Assembly (NCBI GenBank): GCA_928212115.1
Contig: CAKMRJ010005745.1
Location: 80,609,824-80,673,823, forward strand
Length of the DNA: 64,000 nt
Direction: 5' to 3'
Origin: Lactuca virosa
Lineage: Eukaryota; Streptophyta; Magnoliopsida; Asterales; Asteraceae
The notes under the pieces were generated by a model. The model was not told the DNA's origin, did no database searches, and saw nothing but the letters and a program-made list of their open reading frames with translations. Each line of letters opens with the position of its first letter. The first letter of the stretch is position 1. A program made the translations under genes and the position numbers. Shown in pieces: positions 1 to 12,594 of the stretch.

Positions 1-1828
1 CTAGTTTTTAACTTTTCTGCATTGTTTTAGAAAAATCACAGAAAAATAATACAAGGTCGAAAACTGAATCCGTAAACTCTGCGAGTTTAGAAATTGTGTC
101 TAGTTTGTTCATAATTTTTATTATGATTTTTAGTGATCTCTAACTTGTGTGTAAATGTTCATATTCATAGACTGGTCCGAATTCGTTTCTGAAATGATAG
201 GCAGTTTTGTATAAATCGCCATAAATTGTAGGAAAATTGTATGGAGATGTGCAAGTAGTCATTAGAAAGGTATAAACCTGAATTACTTGAATATTAAATA
301 GTTTTGAAAGAAATTAAGTTTAATATGGTCAAAACAGTCCATGAATAGAACTCAACTTTTCTGTGAAGAGCTGAAGTATGAGTTTGAGTTGTGTTAAGGT
401 GATTTAACTTGTATTCCCCCTCTAAAACTTGAAAAAAACATGAAACTGTAGGGGTATGAACTCACCTTGAGTGATTCCTTGAGATGGATGTTTGAAGAGA
501 GGTGGTTTCCAAGTCAAGAACACCTGGAAGATGCTTGAAGATTTGAAGATCCTAAGGACAAATATGTCGATATTTGTGTAAGAAATCCATGATTCGAGTG
601 AAGGTGTGTAGAATGTTCAAGTGTAGGATGAAGAAACTTACCAAAAGTGGATGAAAAGCTTGAGACCAGCCCTTGAAATCTCGAGTTTTGAGAGAGAGGA
701 AATGAGAGGGAGATATGTTTGCTTTTGGTGAAAAAGTGAAGTCTTAAAGGAGAAGGTAATGTTTGTCTAAGATTTGGTTAGGGAATCATATGGAGTGTTG
801 GAAGGTGCATGAAAGGATAGTGACTTGATATGGTAAAGTGTGAATAGTGATTGGAGGTTGTCATAGAGTGCGTATGGGGGATGACTTGTTTTCATAGCTT
901 TATGTGGAAAGTCAAAAATACCTTCTTGTACTTGCACTTTATCCTAATCAATATTCTGGATTATATCTTAGAAATCTCCAAGATATGGATAAATCATGAT
1001 GTTATAGGGTTGAAAATGATAAAATATGGATTTGGGTGAAAATCTCACGTTAAAATCATGAAAAACGGGCCTAAATCGTTAAGGTACTCGAAAACCGGGA
1101 AGAAAGAAGCGAATCTGCGAGGGTTCGGTTGATGTTGCTGAAGACCGAAAGTAGGTTTGGTCCGAGAAGCTCACAGGCGAAGGTGTTATGTGGGAAGCGA
1201 AGGCGAAATGAACCGAAAGCAGGCGAAGCTTCGGTCCGAAGGGGCCTGATCCGAACCGAAGTGACTAATCCGAACCGAAAGGTGAGTTCGGTCCTTAAGC
1301 AGGTTCGGTTCCTAAGAGGTTTCATTTCTATGTAGCTTCGGTCCTATGGGGTTCGGCTCTAAGGGGTTCGGTCCTTAAGGCTAGTTTTGGTTCTCTATGG
1401 CTGTTTTTCAAATAAACTCCTCGTTTTGAGTGATTTTTGACTAAGTTAAGGGTCGGGATGCCCCAGGTGATTTAAAAAAGTTAAAAGGGATTTTGTGAGG
1501 GATTTGGGAGAGACCATGCTTGTGACCTTTGTGACGGTTTATCTTCGCAACGCAAGGTTTGTAAACCCCATTAAGCCTCGTTATGAGTGTTATACGCCCC
1601 CGGAGGGTATGTAATAATGTTTTATCGAGTATATCCATCACTTACCCTGATTAGGGTTTAGATTTTTTGAACACGTGAAAACTCTAAGTGATACTTTGCA
1701 TTAAGATAGTGTGTTGTACAATAGTAAACATAGTGTAAACCCTATTATACAAGGGTTAATTGAGTTGACCGGTTTGACTTGTTGACTTTATTTGACTTTG
1801 ACTTGACCAGAAAGTGACGGTTGTCACA
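1..1828 (-). repeat. Gyp-A 3' LTR, left copy (partial)
   Basis: This is the reverse complement of the LTR at 54457-56295 and is nearly identical to it. On the minus strand it starts TGTGACAACC at 1828 and runs off the window at position 1, about 50 bp short of the site where Cop-1c sits in the other copy. It holds a CCGAAC/GTTCGG motif cluster at about 1080-1385. No gene is visible; short open frames here are LTR sequence. Confidence 0.93.
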
Positions 1829-2046
1829 TCATCCCCCCGTTAGAAGGAATTTTGTCCCGAAATTAGCACTTTGACCGAGACTACAAGAGTTGGGGAAAAG
1901 ATGCGGGTATTTTTGTTTCATCTGGTCTTCGCGTTCCCAGGTGAACTTGGGTCCTCGTTTAGCGTTCCAACGGAGCTTCACAATAGGGATGTGACTCTGT
2001 TTCATTCTCTTGATCTCTCGATCCATGATTTCAACCGGTTCTTCTA
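1829..2046 (-). pseudogene. Gyp-A integrase C-terminus (chromodomain-like end), truncated
   Basis: About 72 codons of the end of a Ty3/gypsy pol polyprotein, ending in a stop directly next to the LTR. It contains EEPVEIMDREIK and KFTWEREDQMKQKYPHLF, the chromodomain-like tail of plant chromoviral integrases. It differs by one residue (H for Y) from the same segment at 54240-54456. The upstream pol is missing: at 2046/2047 the sequence switches to Cop-1 internal DNA, so this is a truncated relic. Confidence 0.92.
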
Positions 2047-5000
2047 GCAATCGTAGCTCTTAAAGCCGCTGTCGAACTCTGACCTTGTCAATGACTTGTC
2101 TATTAGATAAGGGATCATATATTCCTCCATTCTAGATATCATATGGACTGAGACATGGATTATAATCATTCTCTCTGTCCATTTGTTGTTTCCCGATTTT
2201 CGATTTATGATGACTGACTGATTGAACAAATCAAATCAGTCCTGGCTTGGCCAAGCACTCACATGTGTCATCGCTAAATCATCGAGGGGCCCACATATAT
2301 CGCTTTTATCCTGAAGGTAAAAGAAATGGATAAAATTCGACTCATATGGCTTGTTCTACTACTTGTTGAATCATACACAAAGGCACGTTTTATAACATCG
2401 AGTTACCAATGCGTTTTCGTGCAATCAATGTATAACCAACTCATAGTAACAACTCATATCTCTAGGTTTTAAGAATATAAGATATTATCGTCTCATGGTC
2501 ACTCGTGATAAAATCCATGAAGTGATTCAAATGAGCGTGGGTTGAATCCAATACTCAGAACTTATGAGCACTCATGAGTGTTGTAGCACCACTTTGTCCA
2601 CTAACTTGGACCTCTACAAACCAACCCATGACAGTCTTGATTCATATCTACTTCCAACATATGACCGACTGTGGATGGTTTGAATAACTTAATCATTCAG
2701 GAAGAGCGACTTAGTTATTCTGGAAGTCAAAACATGCAAAGTGAAACACAAGAATAAATGAATCAAATATGGTATCAAACCCTATGAATATAAATAAACA
2801 CTTTTATTTATCACCATACTGATTACTCATTATTCATTGTTTCGATTTTATCAACTTTATACTTGAATTAAAAACACTAGTTGTCCCATGCTCCAAGCAT
2901 GTACACTATGTTTTTCTTAAACAATATCTTTGCCATACACCAAGTATGCACTCTATGTTTGTCTATGATCCTTACTTTGTGAAATAAACCAATTGAACAT
3001 AATTTCAATGATTCTAATTTCACACTCCCAAATCCTTATCGAAAAATGTGAGAATTTCAAATTCCTATCATTTATCGAAACCTGTTTAGATTTTAAACTT
3101 ATATGCATTGAACCTCCTGTAATGAATATGTACAAAGTCACAAAAACTTGTCAACAGTCATTATAAGGTATTCCAATGGAGATCAACTCCATGGAAACTA
3201 AGTCTCATATTCAAAGTACATTGCTTTGGACATGCTTCTTGCATTAAGTTTTCTAATCTTACACAGATAACTTCCACCTATGGAGACAACTCCATATTCT
3301 CATTTTGACTATCACTTCTGAATAAGAGATGCCTCTTTTCAGAATATGTCAATATGGTCCTTCCAAAATTAGCACTATACTTCCAACTGTCCCTGAGCAA
3401 TCAATCTTTGGTAAACCTCAGATTGTCCTCGACAATTGCTTAATCATTTTAGTCATATCCAATTCTAGACCTTTTCCCTTCTTAATGCCTCAAGGCATTT
3501 GGAAAATTTATAAATGATAAATATTATAGCACATGTAATCGATATTGTACCCAAAGCAAATGGGACACGATTCATGATGTCTCACAAAAAGACATGATTC
3601 TAGACCAGTCTTTTGCTACAATATTTTTTGTTTGTCATGTTCTCAAAATTGACTATGAAGAGGGATGCCGTAATCATAATCGAATTTTGAGAACGCAATA
3701 TATAGAATTTCCTTAAGTTGAACCAATCCAACATGAAATTCATATATATATTCTTGACTAAAGATGATTAAGGTCTCAATCTAAGCCTTTAGAACTGAAA
3801 TGAAGTATATCCTCTCCCTTAATTACAGCAAAACAACTTTTTCAATCCCTGCAGCCTCACGAATTGAAACTTTTGTTTTCTATAATTAACATTGCTAACT
3901 TGCAACACTAACAATAATTATCATGCTCCCACTAACATGATGATTATTAGCATAACACTTATGCTCCCACTAGCTTTGACATGTACTCAGAAATCAGCTG
4001 GACTTCTAGAAATCAATACTTTATTGACTTTCTTACCAAAGTTCAGATTTCTGATACGAGATGCTTTGATAAAACTTTATCAAAATCATACACCTTTCCT
4101 TAGATAGCATGCATGTGTGTCTAAACAATTTCAGAACTATGAAAATGGATGTCGTAATCATAGTCTCAATTGTTTAGACCTTTTGCCATCTGCTTCAAAT
4201 CTACTTGGTGGAAGTGTTTCATCACCATCATTTTCATGAATCGGAGAGAAACCTTATGACCCTTAGATTTTATGGTGTATGTGTTCTTATCTATGTGAAT
4301 CGTCAAAACCATAGTCACAAGACAAGGATAATGACAAATCCAAACTCATATGGACTGAACTTATGCAATCTTAACTTCTTGCCACCTGGCAGTACAGGGC
4401 CTGCCATTGCTTCCAAGTTGTTATGAAACCAATTGAGAACTTTCAGAACTCCTATGCAAAGCCAACTTTAACTGGAATGGGCACAGAATATGTCAACAGG
4501 ATAGGTTATAAACCTCAAGTCGTGTGCTAGTGAAGAACCTCAGGTTTTATTCTTGATTAGTTCTTGAAATTCTTTTTAGGATCTTTAAGACTCCCACTAT
4601 CCTCTTGACATATAAGACTATCTTGCCAAATATTCAAGAGATAGTGCGGATTCTTTATCAAGACAAACACTTCACACAATTGGCCTTAGTTGGTCTTTGT
4701 TTTATCCAAAACATCACAACTTACCAATTTCAAATGTACAAGAGTAGGACACTTTTACTCTTACATTTGACAAGTGTTTTAAACCTTTCTTTAAGATATG
4801 TCACTAAAGTAACAATCTTGGAGTATGACTCTAAGAATTGTTTTGGAACGAAGTATGACTCATCTTCCTGATCTAACCATTTCAACAATTCATGACTCCT
4901 CTTCTTAGTCATAAGAATGCACTAAGATGACCTTTAGAGGACTAATTGTGATATGATTTCTAAATCATTAAGATGATCACAAACATGATACTAAAGTACT

Positions 5001-7362
5001 CTCCCATCTTTTCAGATTTGAGAAACTTTTATCTTTCTGCCTAATTTGATTCTTCCCATTCGTTCTGCCATACATTGAGACTTTTCCAATGTTTCAGAAT
5101 TATACTTAAACTTGTAAGTATAACCATATTTACTAAACTTTAGTCAATCAAATAGTCTTAACGAGCTTTGTGGTGGACATGACCAGTGCACAAGAATGTG
5201 TACTCGATCCCTTTAGTCCTTCACTTGACTCACACATCCATGTGAACAAGTAATTAGTCTTGATTTTCCAATGCTTGAAAGTTCTCATTCATCATACTAT
5301 TCAACTTGCATGATTCCAAGTTTCGGTCCAATTGAAACTTGGGTGATGAGGAACTTTCCTGATTTGGTAAATTTAGACACTACCACAAATGAAAGAATCA
5401 AATCCATTTTCCAATATTGCTGTCAGTGGAATCATATAAGCAACAATTTTCCACAAATGCCATTGTAAGGATACTTCAAATAAATAAAATTAAACAATTT
5501 TCTTTTATTTTAAAACTTTGCGGAAAAACTTATCCTTACAATCCACATGGAAAATTGTTGTTATCTATTCCTTAGCAATATATCATAACTTCTTAAGCAA
5601 CTGCTCAAAATTCTGATGCGATCGAAATCCACCTTCGCGATCAGAATCAGCATATACTTCCTTTAAGATTTCTCTCTATTCTTTGATTCTTAAAACATCA
5701 ACATGTGACCCATCACATCATGTAATGAGGATCTCAGAATAGAACTTAACAGAGTTAGATAATGGGCTCTACCTGATGTAGAGTCAAACTTATTGACTTT
5801 AACATCCTTAGGTAAATTTGGCAGCTTTGCAATCAACGCCCCTTCCTTTGGCAAAATAAACATATGGACCCTTTGGTAATGGGACTATCTCAGACTTAGC
5901 CTTTCTCTTTACCATTTGGTCAACCGGGTTGACTATGGCCAATCCCTTTCCATTGGGAAGAGAATGCTTTTTTCTGGATTTCCAGTGTCACCATTGTCAC
6001 TGTCCATAAAGTTTTTGGGAAGTTGATCTTCTAATCAAATTTGCTTTACTATCGTTCCAAATCATTGTTGATTCAGCAGCACCAAGCAAATAGATATGAT
6101 CATTAAGGTTCATGTCATAGTCTGTTTCATAGTAGTCCCAAAGGAACTCACTATGTGACTTAGAAAGTGATTGAACATCCAACTTTCTCAAGACTTTGAC
6201 ACCCAACTCTCCCGGCTTGTCAATATGTGACTTCATCTCTAAGATGTGATCACACATAGACCTTGCTTGCCATTAGGACTTGAGTGACCTTGAACTTGTG
6301 GGTTAAGGGGAATAATTGGAGGATGTGGAGGAAGAGAAGTATGACTTCCATGAGCCAAACTCGGGAAGTCATATTCATTAGGAAAGCTTGGTTTGGGAAG
6401 ATCATTGTTGTCTAAACCAGACATCAACAATGGGAGAAATTCACGTAAAGTTGATTTAAGTCCTTAATATAACACCCAATATGATATATTAAGGCTAGGA
6501 CCCAACAAACTATTTTATAACTTGGAAGAGGGATGCCGTAATCCAAGCTATAAAATATTTGAAGGTAGGTGAATGACGATTCACCAATTTCCACCAAGAT
6601 AAACGAAATGTATTATTAAGTTTTAATTGGTTTTGAAACTCCTAGATTCTTTTGAGATTCATTGAACTTTTCAATGGCATGTTTCAATCTCGAGTGTGCC
6701 CTTCAGGTTTTGTGACTGGGATGCCGAGGATCACAAAACAAGGTGTGAAGTAACCATGCAAATATACTTGGTACCCTTAATATTTACCCCTCAATCGATG
6801 TGCCGGTTAACCACACACGCTCCAACGATACTATGATAAACATTAAGTTACCCTTTGCCTACCTTATTAAGTCCAGGTTAGTGTGCCGGTTAACAAAAAA
6901 CACGCTCCACTAACAGCTTAAACAAAGTGCAAAGTGTAATTTCATGGATTAGCACCTTATTCACATTTTCCTAAGTAACTTAGATTGGGAATTTATAAAA
7001 AGTTTAGTTACTTAGTATTTATCATTAATACTTTTTAATGAAGGGAGAATTATAGTCCTTGTCCTACCTGTTCGGCTAACGACCCTCCACCAGTCAAGGA
7101 AGCGGTGGGTGAGAGTCGACACCCATTAAACTGCCATTTTATAGGCAGTAACCTTATACCCCCCTTATAGACCGGCTTCGTGAATGAGGCCTACTAATGG
7201 TAAGACGACTTGCTCTTATACATATAATATATTAAACTTTTAATATTATAATAGTATAAGGGTGTATTTTAGACATTTAAAATACTTGGTGGTTTAATCT
7301 ATTAATTAAACTATACTCTTAATTTAATTAAATTTAAACCATGTCTTAATTTAATTAAATTT
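2047..7362 (-). mobile_element. Cop-1a: internal region of copia-derived element, LTRs missing
   Basis: Reverse complement of Cop-1c from about 57790 to 63098, at very high identity. Both LTRs and the primer site are absent. Coding remains are fragments only: a copia gag-like piece at 5997-6430 (minus) with MKSHIDKPGELG, and scattered pieces elsewhere. It carries the same four hairpins as Cop-1c, with arms at 3639-3694, 4119-4179, 6511-6557 and 6707-6739, each around a GGATGCCGTAAT-type loop. At 2047 it abuts Gyp-A pol, and at 7362 an inverted fragment of its own family. Confidence 0.9.
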
Positions 7363-7397
7363 TGGAAGGACCATAATGACATATTCTGAAAAGAAGC
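7363..7397 (+). repeat. Inverted Cop-1 filler fragment at a junction
   Basis: About 35 bp matching Cop-1c at about 61777-61812 in plus orientation, while the neighbouring Cop-1a is minus. It joins Cop-1a to Gyp-B reverse transcriptase. It looks like templated filler DNA from break repair. Its edges are good to a few bases because short matches blur them. Confidence 0.65.
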
Positions 7398-7892
7398 TCG
7401 TGAAGATGCTCCTCATGCTGCTCTCTGGTCTTGGAATACACCAATATATCATCAATAAACACAATAACTAAGCGATCGAGCATCGGCCTGCATACCCGAT
7501 TCATCAAATCCATAAATACCACATGCACATTGGTGAGACCGAAGGGCATCACCACGAACTCGTAATGCACATAACGAGTCTGAAATGCGGTCTTCTCCAC
7601 GTCCTCCTCTCTCACCCTTACCTGATGGTACCCAGACCTCAGGTCTACCTTGGAGAACCAAGATGCTCCTTGGAGATGATCAAAGAGATCATCAATCTGC
7701 AGAAGGGGATAACAGTTCTTAACCGTTAACTTGTTCAACTCCCTATAATCGATGCACATACGGTGCGAACCATGCTTCTTCCTGAAAAATAGAATCGTCG
7801 CTCCCTAAGGAGAACTGCTCGAACGGATGAACTGCTTGCCTAGCAGCTCCTGCAGCTGAGATAACAGATCCTCCATCTCAGGCGGTGCTAAT
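7398..7892 (-). pseudogene. Gyp-B reverse transcriptase, N-terminal half
   Basis: Ty3/gypsy RT on the minus strand. MCIDYRELNKL lies near 7759, followed by KVDLRSGYHQVRV, VVMPFGLTN and the catalytic VIVFIDDILVYSK, so the FxDD aspartates are kept. Upstream, the usual Trp codon of the SPWGA motif is TAG (plus 7804-7808), a G-to-A nonsense change. The frame ends in the filler at 7397. At 7892 it is cut by Cop-1b, and the reading resumes at 12595 (YRL then APPEM), which shows these are two parts of one element. RNase H and integrase are gone. Confidence 0.92.
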
Positions 7893-8297
7893 TGTTGGAT
7901 TAATGTCTAAGTCCATAACTATAATTGGTAAGACTTGACCCGACCCGGCATGGTCCATTTGGGTTGCATGGCATCATGCATTTGGATAGACTATAATGAG
8001 AGAAATAACACTTAAGGTTGGTTAATATATTATAAGTTCTAATATATTAATAAGGTTATTTAATTAGTATTGATCAAGAATTAATTTGAAATTAATTAAG
8101 TGATCAAAAGGAGACTAATTAAATATATGAGTTGATTGTGTAAATCATTCATTCTTATATATGTGGGCTTGTGATCCAAGATTCCTTATGTTGGACTAAG
8201 TCCATGGGGTGACCCATGGATACTCCATGGAGGTTAAAATCCATGGAGCATAAGGAATGGGGTAAAGTTATGAGTTACATGGTGTAACCCTAATAGC
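7893..8297 (+). repeat. Cop-1b 5' LTR, truncated
   Basis: Matches the first part of the LTR at 11842-12594 up to the CCCTAATAGCC stretch, then jumps to internal sequence. The part with the TATA box (seen at about 12248 in the 3' LTR) and everything downstream is missing, so this LTR should not drive a normal genomic transcript. Confidence 0.88.
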
Positions 8298-8349
8298 CTT
8301 ACAATGGCATTTGTGAAAAGTATCCTTACAATGGCATTTGTGAAAAGTT
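8298..8349 (+). repeat. Short tandem duplication at the Cop-1b deletion joint
   Basis: Two tandem copies of a roughly 27-bp unit beginning CTTACAATGGCATTTGTG lie exactly where the truncated LTR meets the internal region. Cop-1c has one copy (near 59668). Probably created by the repair event that made the deletion. Confidence 0.75.
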
Positions 8350-9620
8350 GTTGCTTATAAGATTCCATTGATAGCAATATTGAAAAAATGGATTTGATTC
8401 TTTCGGTTGTGGTAGTGTCTAATATTACCAAATAAGGAAAGATTCTCATCACCCAAGGTTCAATTGGACCGAAACTTGGAATCATGCAAGTTGTATAGTA
8501 TGATGAATGAGAACTTTCAACTTGGAAAATTAAGACTAATTCCTTATGTGAATAAGGAAAGGACTAAGGGATCGAGTACACATTCTTGTGCACTGGTCAA
8601 GTCCACCACAAAAGATCAAGAAGACTATTCGTCATGATTTACTTAAGTTCAGTAAATATGGTTATACTTATAAGCTTAAGTATAAGTCTGTAGCATTGGA
8701 GAAGTTTCAATGTGAGACAGAACGAATAAGAAGAATCGAAGTATGGCAGAAAGATAAAAGTTTCTCAAATCTGAAAAGATGGGAGAGTACTTTAGTATCA
8801 TGTTTATGATCATCTTAATGATTATGATACCATATCACAATTGGTCCTCTAAAGTCATCTTAGTGCATTCTTATGACTAAGAAGAGGAGTCATGAATTGT
8901 TGAAATGGTTAAATCAAAAAGATGAGTCATACTTCGTTCCAAAACAATTCTTAGAGTCATACTCCAAGATTGTAACTTGAGTGACATATCTTAAAGAGGG
9001 TTTGTTAACACTAGTCAAATGTAAGAGTAAAAGGTTATCTACTCTTGTACATTTGAAATTGGTAAGTTGTGATGTTTTGGATAAAACAGAGACCAACTTA
9101 GGCCAATTGTGTAAAGTGTTAGTCTTGATAAAGAATCTGCACTATCTCTTGAATATTTGAAAAGGGAGTCTGATATGTCAAGAGGACAGTGGGAGTCTTA
9201 AAGCTCTTGAAAGTTTCAAGACTTAATCAAGAATAAAACCTAAAGTCCTTCACTAGCACACGACTTGAGGTTTATAACCTATCGTGTTGAAATTTTTATG
9301 CCTATTCAAGTTGGCTTTGCATAGGAGTTCTTAGAGTTCTCAATTGGTTGCACAACTACTTGGAAGCAATGGTAGGCACCTGAGCTGCCAAATGGCAAGA
9401 ATTTAAGATTGCACAAGTTTAATCAATATGAGTTTGGATTTGTCACTAACCTTGTCTTGTGATTATGGTTTTGACAAATTCACATGGATAAGAACACATA
9501 CACTATTAAATCTAAGTGTCATAAGGTTTCTCTCCGATTCATGAAAATGATGGTGAGGAAACACTTTCACTAAGTAGATTTTAGCTAGATAGCAATTGTG
9601 ATATTTGCATTCTCAAAGTC

Positions 9621-9656
9621 GTTAGTGGAGCGTGTGTGGTTTACCGGCACACTAAC
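9621..9656 (+). other. S-type hairpin module in Cop-1b
   Basis: GTTAGTG at 9621-9627 pairs with CACTAAC at 9650-9656 around GAGCGTGTGTGG and ACCGGCA. A close relative lies at 58219-58259 in Cop-1c, in a different part of the element. Here it stands just upstream of hairpin H3, where Cop-1c has no such module. Confidence 0.6.
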
Positions 9657-11830
9657 ATGGACTTGTGAGAAGTGGCAAAGGTCTAAACAATTGAGACTAT
9701 GATTACGGCATCCCTTTACATAGTTCTAAAATTGTTTAGACACACATGTGAGCTATCTAAGAGAGGTGTATGATTTTGATAAAGTTTTATCAAAACAATC
9801 TAGTATCAGAAATCTGAACTTTGGTAAGAAAGTCAGCTGATTTCTGAGTACATGTCAAAGCTAGTGGGAGCATAAGTGTTATGCTAATAATCATCATGTT
9901 AGTGGGAGCATGATAATTATGACAAAGGTTGCAAGTTAGCAATGTTAATTATAGAAAACAAAAGTTTCAATTCGTGAGGTTGCAGGGGTTGAAAAAGTTG
10001 TTTTGCTATAATTAAGGGAGAGGAAATTATACTTCATTTCAATTCTAAAAGCTTAGATTGAGATTTTAATCGTATTTAATCAAGGATATATATATGAATT
10101 TCATGTTGGAATGGCTCAACATAAGGAAATTCTATATATGGGTCCATTATTTGCGTTCTAAAATTCGATTATGATTACGGCATCTCTTTTCATAATCTGA
10201 ATTTTGAGAACTTGGCAAATTGAAATGGATATATTATAGCAAAAGACTGGTTTAGTCTTTATGTGAGACATCATGAATCGTGTCCCATATGCTTCGGATA
10301 TAGGATCGATTACATGTGCTATATTCATCCTTTCTAAAATTTTCCAAATGCCTGGGGCATTATGAAGGGAAGAGGTCTAGAATTTGATATGACTAAAATG
10401 ATTAAGCAATTGTCGAGGACAATCTAAGGTTTACCAAAGATTGGTTGCTCAAGGACAGTTGGAAGTATAATGTTAATTCTGGAAGGACCATATTGACATA
10501 ATCTGTAAGAAGGCAACTCTTTTTCAGAAGTGATAGTCAAAATGGAATATGGAAATGTTTCAAAGTTAGAAATTATTCAATCTGTGTAAGATTAGGAAAC
10601 TTAAAGAAAGAAGGATGTTTCCAAGGAGCTGATCTCCTTTGGAATGGTCTGTAATGATTGTTGTCAAGTCTTTCTGACTTCGTGCATAATCATTAAGAGG
10701 ATCAATGCATATAAGTTTAGAATCTAACAGATTTCAGTAAATGGCATGAATTTGGAATTCTTGCATTTGCAGTAAGGATTTGGGACTGTGAAAAGGATGA
10801 TCATTAGAGTGATGTTCAATTGATCTATTTTACAAAGTAAAGATCATAGACAAACATAGTATGCATACTTGGTGTATGGCATGACTAGTGTTTAGAAAAC
10901 ATAGTGTACATGCTTGGAGCATGGGACAACTATTGTTTTAAATTCAAGTATAAAGTTGATAAAACCGAAACAATGAATAATGAGTAATCAGTATGGTGAT
11001 AAATAAAAGTGTTTATTTATATTCATAGGGTTTGATACCATATTTGATTCATTTATTCTTGTGTTTCACTTTGCATGTTTTGACTTCCAGAATAACTAAG
11101 TCGCTCTTCCTGAATGATTAAGTTATTCAAACCATCCACAGTCGGTCATATGTTGGAAGTAGATATGAATCAAGACTGTCATGGGTTGGTTTGTAGAGGT
11201 CCAAGTTGGTGGACAAAGTGGTGCTACAACACTCATGAGTGCTCATAAGTTCTGAGTATTGGATTCAACCCACGCTCATTTGAATCACTTCATGGATTTT
11301 ATCACGAGTGATCATGAGACGATAATATCTTATATTCTTAAAACCTAGAGATATGAGTTGTTACTATGAGTTGGTTATACATTGATTGCACGAAAACGCA
11401 TTGGTAACTCGATGTTATAAAACGTGCCTTTGTGTATGATTCAACAAGTAGTAGAACAAGCCATATGAGTCGAAGTTTATCCATTCCTTTTACCTTCGGG
11501 ATAAAAGCGATATCTGTGGGCCCCTCGATGATTTAAAGATGATACATGTGAGTGCTTGGCCAAGCCAGGACTGATTTGATTTGTTCAATCAGTTAGTCAT
11601 CATGAATCGGAAATCGGGAAACAACAAATGGACAGAGAGAATGATTGATAATCCATGTCTCAGTCCATATGATATCTAGAATGGAGGAATATATGATCCC
11701 TTATCTAATGGACAAGTCATTGACAAAGGTCAGAGTTCATCGACAAGGTCAGAGTTCGACAGAAGCTTTTGAGAGCTACGATTGCTGATCGGTTCCTGAA
11801 GTCATACGCAATAATAGTTTTAGCTTATCC

Positions 11831-11841
11831 GAGTGGGAGAC
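11831..11841 (+). promoter_or_regulatory. Cop-1b polypurine tract
   Basis: GAGTGGGAGAC directly before the 3' LTR start TGTTGG at 11842. This is the expected plus-strand primer site of an LTR retrotransposon. Confidence 0.8.
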
Positions 11842-12594
11842 TGTTGGATTAATGTCTAAGTCCATAACTATAATTGGTAAGACTTGACCCGACCCGGCAT
11901 GGTCCATTTGGGTTGCATGGCATCATGCATTTGGATAGACTATAATGAGAGAAATAACACTTAAGGTTGGTTAATATATTATAAGTTCTAATATATTAAT
12001 AAGGTTATTTAATTAGTATTGATCAAGAATTAATTTGGAATTAATTAAGTGATCAAAAGGAGACTAATTAAATATATGGGTTGATTGTGTAAATCATTCA
12101 TTCTTATATATGTGGGCTTGTGATCCAAGATTCCTTATGTTGGACTAAGTCCATGGGGTGACCCATGGATACTCCATGGAGGTTAAAATCCATGGAGCAT
12201 AAGGAATGGGTAAAGTTATGAGTTACATGGTGTAACCCTAATAGCCACCATATAAAAGAATCCCATGGCTCAAGAAATCGTGCACTAATGTGTGAGTGTG
12301 AGGGCTAGACGATTTCAAGGAGTGTTCAAGTTTCTCTCAAGTTATTCCAAGTGTATTTGGTGTTGTGTGAACCATTTGAGGTGTCACACTTGGGGCACTA
12401 GGCACTCAAGCTTCATGAAGACATTCTACATCAAAGAGGTATGTATTCTATCTTGTTATATTTATTATTTTGTATGCTAGATTAGGATAATACCTTGGAT
12501 GTTCATAATTGTATGTATAATAGAGAAAACATAGATCCAAGGTATTTAGGGTTGCATGTACACTTAGGAGTGTTAGAATGCTCATAACCCAACA
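11842..12594 (+). repeat. Cop-1b 3' LTR
   Basis: A 753-bp LTR from TGTTGG to CCCAACA. It has a TATA-like CATATAAAAG near 12248 and the conserved 3' part shared with Cop-1c. Directly followed by the CTAAT target duplication. Confidence 0.92.

Larger units (their letters stand above)
7893..12594 (+). mobile_element. Cop-1b: copia-derived LTR element with internal deletion
   Basis: Runs from TGTTGG at 7893 to CCCAACA at 12594 and is flanked on both sides by CTAAT (7888-7892, 12595-12599), a perfect 5-bp target duplication. The first about 405 bp of the 5' LTR are present. The rest of that LTR, the primer site and about 2.5 kb of internal sequence are missing. The internal part matches Cop-1c from about 59660 onward at lower identity than Cop-1a does, so it is an older or different subfamily. 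It was inserted in Gyp-B RT, opposite in strand. No intact frame is present. Confidence 0.93.

Noticed and set aside
1071..1335. Open frames in both strands of the Gyp-A LTR
   Set aside because: They follow the CCGAAC cluster and recur in each LTR copy (36529-36864, 54961-55167); no domain.
4605..4912. Small open frames in Cop-1 (for example 4605-4871, 60267-60533) as genes
   Set aside because: They repeat in each Cop-1 copy, lie on varied strands, lack motifs and fall in decayed pol sequence.
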